Source of the DNA: JAFGPF01 sp964500415
Lineage (GTDB): Bacteria; Chloroflexota; Dehalococcoidia; Dehalococcoidales; RBG-16-60-22
Reading direction: 5' to 3'
Length of the DNA: 64,000 nucleotides
Assembly (NCBI GenBank): GCA_964500415.1
Contig: CAZCOB010000008.1
Span: 1-64,000, forward strand
Every line of letters starts with the position of its first letter. The first letter of the stretch is position 1. Of the stretch, positions 59,170-64,000 are shown piece by piece. Under the pieces are notes generated by a model. That model searched no databases. It was given only the letters and a program-made list of their open reading frames with translations, and was not told the DNA's origin. Made by a program: the position numbers and the translations under genes.

Positions 59170-60111
59170 TTAAGATTTGGAGGCGGCAATCTTCCGGCGC
59201 CTCAGAATAGTAATGTGACCCCTCTTCAAAAGGCGTTCCAGCACGGCAGGCATCAGGAGTACCCCCCACATTACCAGAACCAGCCCGAAGAAGGTGAATG
59301 TATTAAGCTGTCCCACCGTGTAGTTCACTATCAGGGTTACTGTCAGCATCCCTGACGTGGCAAGCAGGCCGACCCTTAACCAGCGCTGGCGTAAACGGAT
59401 AAAAGCCGCGATGGTTAATGCCAGGACTATGAAGCTCAGGCCTATCCAGGGGGCAAAGTATTCCAGAAGTTGAAGATTGAATTCGGTAAGCTTTCCTGAA
59501 GGTGATATGGCGAGAAACCAGCCGGCGATAATCGGCAGGGGCAGCAGCATCAGGGAGCTGAAAAGCCAGTCCCGTTTGTTGGTTTGAACGATGATGCGGA
59601 AGAGCCACCATAATGCCATCGGGAAGTATACAAGTAGTGTCAGGAGCGACCATATTTTTGGAAGATAGAGCAATGCAATACCCACGGCCAGTACCGGCAG
59701 CAGGGTGTACCCCAGCCACGAAAAAACCCAGTTCGGTTTGCCGTGCCACCAGCCGTAGATGGTCGTAGCGAGGATAAGTATGAGCACTATGGACAACCAG
59801 CCGGGATAGTGCCACCAGTTGAGTACAAACATCAGGCCGAAAAGGAGGTGGGGCATTGAGGTCAGCAGGGCCTGCTTCCAGCTGCCCTGGCTGTAGGCTT
59901 CGTATATCTGCCGGGCGACCAGCTTGATGCCCCCCATTTCACCCAGACAGGTTACAATCGCCTCTTCTTTGGTAAGCCCGGACTCGGTTAACTCGTGGAT
60001 TTTATCTTCGATATGCGTTTCAAGCTCGCTGAGAACTGCTGTCTCATCAGCATATTCGAGCCTGGCGCTGTGCTTGATACTCTCCAGGTATTGAATTAAT
60101 TCCGGTGTCAT
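59170..60111 (-). CDS. HAAS-domain membrane protein paired with a PadR regulator
   Basis: A 313-aa protein. Residues 1-75 form the charged helical HAAS/permease-prefix-like domain (ELETHIEDKIHELTESGLTKEEAIVTCLGEMG), followed by about seven hydrophobic helices rich in Trp/Leu and a basic tail (RRRKIAASKS). Such proteins commonly sit next to PadR regulators, as here (20 bp downstream of padR). A membrane stress sensor role is usual, but the ligand is unknown. Confidence 0.8.
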   Translation of the reverse strand: MTPELIQYLESIKHSARLEYADETAVLSELETHIEDKIHELTESGLTKEEAIVTCLGEMGGIKLVARQIYEAYSQGSWKQALLTSMPHLLFGLMFVLNWWHYPGWLSIVLILILATTIYGWWHGKPNWVFSWLGYTLLPVLAVGIALLYLPKIWSLLTLLVYFPMALWWLFRIIVQTNKRDWLFSSLMLLPLPIIAGWFLAISPSGKLTEFNLQLLEYFAPWIGLSFIVLALTIAAFIRLRQRWLRVGLLATSGMLTVTLIVNYTVGQLNTFTFFGLVLVMWGVLLMPAVLERLLKRGHITILRRRKIAASKS

Positions 60112-60131
60112 TACCTGTACCTCTACAACCT

Positions 60132-60473
60132 CTACGAACTGGACGGTCCCGGCTGGAGGATCAGTTTAATGGCCGTTAAAAAGTCGTGCCACTGGGATTT
60201 CTCCAGGGCCAGTTTGGTCTGTCCCTTAGCGGTAATATAGTAGTATCGCCTCTGCCGTCCGTTGGGCAGCGTTTGCCACCTGCTGGTAATCAGCCCCGAT
60301 TTTTCCAGGCGGTGGAGGGCCGGATAGAGAGTCCCCTCTTTGAATTTAAAGTAGCCTTGGCTCCTGGCTTCAAGCTCCTTGACAATCTGGTAGCCGTACA
60401 TCGGTTGCTGCTCAAGCAGGCTGAGGAGCAGGGAGTTGGAACTACCTTTAACCAGATCACGTCTCGTTGCCAC
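60132..60473 (-). CDS. PadR family transcriptional regulator
   Basis: 113 residues from GTG 60473 (GAGGTG 6-11 bases upstream; the open frame extends 17 codons further). Winged helix: LLLSLLEQQPMYGYQIVKELEARSQGYFKFKEGTLYPALHRLEKSGLITSRWQTLPNGRQRRYYYITAKG. Contains the PadR KEGTLYPALHRLE signature. Controls its own operon with the membrane partner, by family precedent. Confidence 0.93.
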   Translation of the reverse strand: MATRRDLVKGSSNSLLLSLLEQQPMYGYQIVKELEARSQGYFKFKEGTLYPALHRLEKSGLITSRWQTLPNGRQRRYYYITAKGQTKLALEKSQWHDFLTAIKLILQPGPSSS

Positions 60474-60637
60474 AAAAATCACCTCGTATACGCTGTATTT
60501 ACTTAGACTTTCTATGTATGTCAATACTATCAGAGATTAATGGCTTTTGCAAGGGCCTGAATACTTATTTTTAAAGGTTCTATCAAAGCAGCCCTGTTGA
60601 AGGAATATTCATATGTTTCCTGGTATTTTATGGATAA

Positions 60638-60667
60638 CTTGAGACAAGAATTACAAAATGTTATAGT
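60638..60667 (+). promoter_or_regulatory. promoter of tRNA-Leu
   Basis: TTGAGA (60638-60643), 18-bp spacer, TATAGT (60662-60667), 17 bp before the tRNA. Confidence 0.5.
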
Positions 60668-60684
60668 ACGGAAGAACATCCGTG

Positions 60685-60766
60685 GGGGAAGTGCCGGAAC
60701 TGGCAGACGGGCCAGACTTAGGATCTGGTGCAGCGATGCGTGGGGGTTCGAGTCCCCCCTTCCCCA
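60685..60766 (+). tRNA. tRNA-Leu (TAG)
   Basis: Class II tRNA: acceptor GGGGAAG/CTTCCCC, anticodon loop CTTAGGA (anticodon TAG), long variable arm, T-arm GGGGGTTCGAGTCCCCC. CCA is not encoded (AGTAA follows), unlike the Glu and Gln tRNAs. The tRNA borders the accessory cluster, a typical integration site. Confidence 0.95.
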
Positions 60767-60819
60767 GTAAAACACGGTAAAACCCTCGGTAAAACCACTC
60801 GTCCATCATTTGACAAGTT

Positions 60820-61227
60820 TTAAGGTCCACTCTTCTTAACGGACTTCTTTAGTTTTGTCTCGAAGAGCTTTAGCACCCGTTCTCGCAGGTATCTCTGAAC
60901 AAACGAGTTCACTGTGCCATCAGGGTAAATAACGCGATTCCCAATAAGTGGTTTCGTTTTATTTTCCAAAGCTATTTCGGAAAAGGAAATTCCAATTTTC
61001 TCTTTAAGTTCAGACAGAGAATATTTCGCATTCTGCCAAAGCCACTCCCATATTTCACTCTCGGACTCACTAGGAAGCCTTGTGAGTTTATCCACACGTC
61101 TCACGTCTAGGCTTGTCCAAGCAACGACAATTTTGATAAGTTCTGGGTTGTCTGCTATCAAAAGCACTGCCTCTGGTTTTTCGTTTTGCTTGAACCAAGC
61201 AAGCTTTTCCGTATAAACATCTTCCAT
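60820..61227 (-). CDS. winged-helix-like protein of the ParB/radical-SAM cluster
   Basis: 135 residues from ATG 61227 (GGAG 11-14 bases upstream). MEDVYTEKLAWFKQNEKPEAVLLIADNPELIKIVVAWTSL, then YSLSELKEKIGISFSEIALENK with helix-turn-helix character, and a C-terminal VIYPDGTVNSFVQRYLRERV. A DNA-binding role is guessed from the HTH-like part. Last gene of the minus-strand cluster, adjacent to tRNA-Leu. Not recognised as a named family. Confidence 0.65.
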   Translation of the reverse strand: MEDVYTEKLAWFKQNEKPEAVLLIADNPELIKIVVAWTSLDVRRVDKLTRLPSESESEIWEWLWQNAKYSLSELKEKIGISFSEIALENKTKPLIGNRVIYPDGTVNSFVQRYLRERVLKLFETKLKKSVKKSGP

Positions 61228-61240
61228 TATGCTACTCCTC

Positions 61241-61882
61241 TCACCAAACACAGTTACAACGTCCCAGATAGAAACGGGCAAGATGAGCAAGAGCCTGACT
61301 GCGGGAAAGCTTTTCCTTCTCTGTGTTGAGGATCAGGTCCAAGGCAAGGTTGACTTCTTTAGCTTCCGACTCCTCTAGCATGAAGCTGAGGATAACCGGA
61401 ACCTCAAACCTCTCTTCAGGGATAGCTTGCTTAGTTAAGTCATCCAGTTCGAGACGGGACAGCCGTTCTAATTCCTCTATTTGTTTTCTATCGTCAGGAA
61501 GAAGTGCTGTCAACTCATCTATATCAAAAGCTTGAAGCAGGTTATCTATAAGGGCTGCCCGACGCTCGGGAATGTCGCTGCCAGAAAGACGGTTGAGGGT
61601 CGCCAGATAAAGTCTGGTCTGGTCATCATCCAGATTCCAGACAACGCAGTTTGCCGTCTGGTAATTGAGAGCACGAAGGACTCGCAACCGGTTGTGACCA
61701 TTAATGACCTGAAACTTACCCTCTTCGCTGGGATGTGGTCGTACTGTCAAGGGCTCATACCTGCCTGTCCACTCGATGTGACGCCGCAGTTTTTGGGCTG
61801 TTTCCGCATTCATGAAGTTACTGTTCTCAGGATGCTCTAACAGCAGTTCAATAGGAATCTCCTGAATCTTTACACGGTTCAT
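61241..61882 (-). CDS. ParB-like nuclease-domain protein
   Basis: 213 residues from ATG 61882, 8 bp after the radical SAM stop. IQEIPIELLLEHPENSNFMNAETAQKLRRHIEWTGRYEPLTVRPH and FQVINGHNRLRVLRALNYQTANCVVWNL form the ParB/Srx N-terminal domain with GHNRLR in place of GERRxRA. No CTPase-type full ParB body and no ParA nearby, so chromosome partition is unlikely; such domains also occur in modification and mobile gene sets. Confidence 0.8.
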   Translation of the reverse strand: MNRVKIQEIPIELLLEHPENSNFMNAETAQKLRRHIEWTGRYEPLTVRPHPSEEGKFQVINGHNRLRVLRALNYQTANCVVWNLDDDQTRLYLATLNRLSGSDIPERRAALIDNLLQAFDIDELTALLPDDRKQIEELERLSRLELDDLTKQAIPEERFEVPVILSFMLEESEAKEVNLALDLILNTEKEKLSRSQALAHLARFYLGRCNCVW

Positions 61883-61889
61883 TGGCAGG

Positions 61890-62852
61890 TCAGTCCCCTT
61901 GGTCAAACAAATTCAGTTGAGCATCACTTTCAGAAGATTTCGGCCAGGTACCGCCAATATTACAGGTTCCATGAGCAAGGTCAGGGTTTTTACAGGCACA
62001 GATGGAAAGTCCTATCCCATGCTCTTCAGCGGCTCGGCCAATGCGCGTATAGATTTCGGCTCTCACCGCGCTTGGCAGAGCAATGACGGAAGAACGCTCA
62101 GCATGGATTGCCATTGGTCTCGCCTCTTCGTAGAAACTAAGCAGCCTGTGCAGAACCTCCCTGTCACGGATATTGCGCTTGAGGGACTCGACAACACTAT
62201 GCCTGAGGAAAAGGACACTTATTGCGGCACGTTTAACACCCACCTTGGCGAGAGCCGAAAAAAGTTGTCGGAGAGCGACTTTACTATCGGTAAGACTAGG
62301 CAGGACAGGGTCAAGTCTAGCCTCAGTGGCGATACCACCGGCGACCAGTTTGGCTATCTGCTCGATACGCTTCCCGGGACTAGCGGTATTTGGTTCAAAC
62401 ATGCGCTGGATATATTCGTCAAGCGTAATAATTCCTATCTGTGCCCTGACCTTGTCCGCATTGTTGAGTAGGAGAATCATGGTCTTATCCGGGATATACC
62501 CCTTGCTTAGAAAGGCTACACCGATGCCTTGAGAAAACAAGAGTTCCAAAACACGGTAACCAATTTCCAATACTTCCGGTACGGGCTGGAAGAGGTCGCT
62601 GGAGGGGCTGAAATAGACGGCTTGCGGCCTTTTTCTCTTGTGGGCCAGTTCTTCTTTAAGTTTACCCAGAGTGTTTTGGTAAAGAACCACTTTATCCTCA
62701 CCGGGGTGGGTACTGTATCCGCGCGTGTAACAATAGACGCAACCGTGCGCGCAGCCGGAAGTTAGGTTAACTGTCGGCATGCGAGATAGGCAAGCAATGC
62801 TTGATGGTGTGAGAACGGCCGACCTACGATCAGCTTTTATGAGTGTTACCAT
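61890..62852 (-). CDS. SPL-type radical SAM protein
   Basis: A 320-aa protein. The CxxxCxxC cluster motif is CAHGCVYC at residues 34-41 within NLTSGCAHGCVYCYTRGY, followed by YFSPSSDLFQPVPE and SKGYIP, as in spore-photoproduct-lyase-related radical SAM proteins. Extra Cys near the end (CACKNPDLAHGTC) may bind a second cluster or metal. The substrate is unknown; nucleic-acid repair or modification is suggested by the adjacent methyltransferase and ParB-like genes. Overlaps the methyltransferase frame by 7 bp. Confidence 0.85.
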   Translation of the reverse strand: MVTLIKADRRSAVLTPSSIACLSRMPTVNLTSGCAHGCVYCYTRGYSTHPGEDKVVLYQNTLGKLKEELAHKRKRPQAVYFSPSSDLFQPVPEVLEIGYRVLELLFSQGIGVAFLSKGYIPDKTMILLLNNADKVRAQIGIITLDEYIQRMFEPNTASPGKRIEQIAKLVAGGIATEARLDPVLPSLTDSKVALRQLFSALAKVGVKRAAISVLFLRHSVVESLKRNIRDREVLHRLLSFYEEARPMAIHAERSSVIALPSAVRAEIYTRIGRAAEEHGIGLSICACKNPDLAHGTCNIGGTWPKSSESDAQLNLFDQGD

Positions 62853-63670
62853 ATCCGCTCACCACCAAAGTTTGGTTCTTCCTTGGGCTTGTTTTTAAGC
62901 CAGATTATGTAAGCGTAGTTTCCAGTCAGCCCCAGGGCTTTGGTCATTTCCTGGATAGTGATTAAATGTGCCGAAAACGTTTTCACGTGCTCAACTAAAT
63001 CCTGCGGTTTAAGGTCAGCGTCTTCAATGATAACGTAGTCACAGTTCTCAACCAGACAGGATATCACACTTCTGCCTCCCGATGTAACCAAACATTCAGG
63101 ATTAAATGACCTGACAGGTAGGAAGAGTCCCTCTTCAGGAGTATCGATAGAGCCTTTCAGTCTTGATATTATATACATTCCGCGGTAGAAATCAGAAAGG
63201 GAGACTTGGGCAAAGATCCTTCCGTTGGGTAAGGCTAATCGAGTATTTGAAATCACCAGCGCCTCTACTCCTTTACCACCAGGAGCTAAACAGTGATGAG
63301 GCAAATGAGCATCTGAGTCTGGGAATATTGCCATCTTCTCAATAAGCAGGCTTGGACACCTTCCGTCGAGACGGTGAATGGAAAAACAACTCAGGTTGTT
63401 AAAGAGCCTCGATACCAAGGCAATACGAAGACCATTGGCGGCAGGTAGCGGTTGTTCTCTGTCCAGCCAGCTTCTATAATCGTCACCAAGGAATAACAGA
63501 CTATCAACGACGCCTCTCAATTTCTTATCACCAAAGAAGCGGGCAGGGTCGGCAGGCTTCAGGTCCACAAACCACAGCCGGAACTTCAACTTGAATCCCA
63601 TATCATGAATCTGGCGGCAGATAGCGGAAGTAAGCCCTCCACTGCCAGCGCCAACATCAACAAACTCCAG
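62846..63670 (-). pseudogene. SAM-dependent methyltransferase, part after an in-frame TAG
   Basis: The frame directly after the amber codon at 63671-63673 reads LEFVDVGAGSGGLTSAICRQIHDMG, the methyltransferase SAM-binding motif I, followed by FRLWFVDLKPADPARFF and a C-terminal YVIIEDADLKPQDLV. The first ATG is at 63601, after motif I, so a protein starting there would be defective. The upstream part of the same frame continues to the window edge. Hence a split gene: a recent nonsense mutation, a sequencing error, or amber read-through. Confidence 0.6.
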
Positions 63671-64000
63671 CTAAAGGGTTCCAGAGTCATTCAGCTGGTC
63701 AGTCTCCACTATAGGTCGAATAATTTTTTGGTATAAGCGTTTAGCCCGCTCACGCGTGCGAGGATCAATTCCGTAGCTGACACCACCAGCCAAAGAGTTG
63801 ATTAGCCTGAAGCTAGCAGAACGTTTCTCCTCAGAAACCGCTAGATAGAACATTAATGAAATCGGTGAATCTGGAGATAAAGCATATTGTCTGTAATGAT
63901 AAAATAGCTCCGGTTTCTCGGTGCCCACAACCGTGATGATTGGAAGGAATTGAGGGTCGTCCAGCACATCGGGCATCCTGAGCTTCGCCAAAAAGTAGCA
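63671..64000 (-). pseudogene. N-terminal part of the split methyltransferase gene (runs off window)
   Basis: Same frame as the methyltransferase part, ending with TAG at 63671. It reads ...YFLAKLRMPDVLDDPQFLPIITVVGTEKPELF, LAGGVSYGIDPRTRERAKRLYQKIIRPIVETDQLNDSGTL, then stop and the motif-I segment. No independent RBS or start codon for a downstream gene lies between. The frame remains open past 64000, so the true start is outside the window. A short stand-alone protein is the alternative. Confidence 0.55.

Overview
The window looks like a chromosomal segment of an uncultured Chloroflexota bacterium, most likely class Dehalococcoidia. This is inferred from gene content and order: a complete but peculiar F-type ATP synthase operon, the MetV/MetF pair of the acetyl-CoA (Wood-Ljungdahl) pathway, a bifunctional-nuclease gene, tubulin-like genes beside alanine-rich coiled-coil genes, and dense minus-strand housekeeping blocks. 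I could not run a search, so the taxonomy is tentative. Many genes have recognisable sigma70-type promoters (TTGACA, 16-18 bp, TANAAT).

Layout. 1-2.8 kb: a truncated PEP synthase, a bifunctional nuclease and two small proteins. 2.9-10.4 kb: the ATP synthase operon atpI-B-E-(35-aa membrane protein)-F-(repeat)-H-A-(DUF3795)-G-D-C. 10.5-12.2 kb: metV-metF. 12.5-19.1 kb: rpsP-khpA-truncated rimM, recO, a HEPN-like protein, two ICMT-like methyltransferases, and recR-ybaB-dnaX. 19.5-25.4 kb: two CetZ/FtsZ-like tubulin homologues flanking two plus-strand hendecad coiled-coil proteins. 25.5-33.4 kb: gap, a 2-hydroxyacyl-CoA dehydratase-like protein, an MBL hydrolase, eno, a LOG-like protein, pth, and a ligA with an extra internal segment. 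33.7-41.3 kb: mixed small metabolic, redox and nuclease genes. 41.3-41.5 kb: a strong candidate for a structured non-coding RNA. 41.6-47.2 kb: an SDR gene and a full branched-chain amino-acid ABC operon (livK-H-M-G-F). 47.6-49.5 kb: a third hendecad coiled-coil gene, tRNA-Glu, tRNA-Gln, rnc, a small basic protein and acylphosphatase. 49.6-52.8 kb: molybdenum cofactor genes mobA-moeA-mobB with a DUF362 gene. 53-60.5 kb: a HAD/uridine-kinase fusion, pepA, degV-plsY-degV, and a PadR/HAAS pair. 60.7 kb to the end: tRNA-Leu followed by an accessory cluster (winged-helix-like protein, ParB-like protein, SPL-type radical SAM protein, and a methyltransferase split by an in-frame amber codon).

The most interesting unit is the 19.5-25.4 kb region. 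The two 391-aa tubulin homologues resemble archaeal CetZ more than canonical FtsZ. They share the C-terminal peptide KDIPSLL and flank an 823-aa protein whose residues 18-704 are tiled exactly by twenty 25-residue and seventeen 11-residue units, plus a 170-aa protein made of ten hendecads. I read this as a candidate cytoskeletal or cell-shape module, which would fit a lineage whose cultured members lack a peptidoglycan wall. The association is inferred from gene order only.

Other items of note are a ~269-nt RNA bounded by a textbook promoter and terminator, a tRNA-adjacent ParB/radical-SAM/methyltransferase cluster, small genes inserted in the ATP synthase operon, a partial internal duplication in LigA, and two families of interspersed palindromic repeats.
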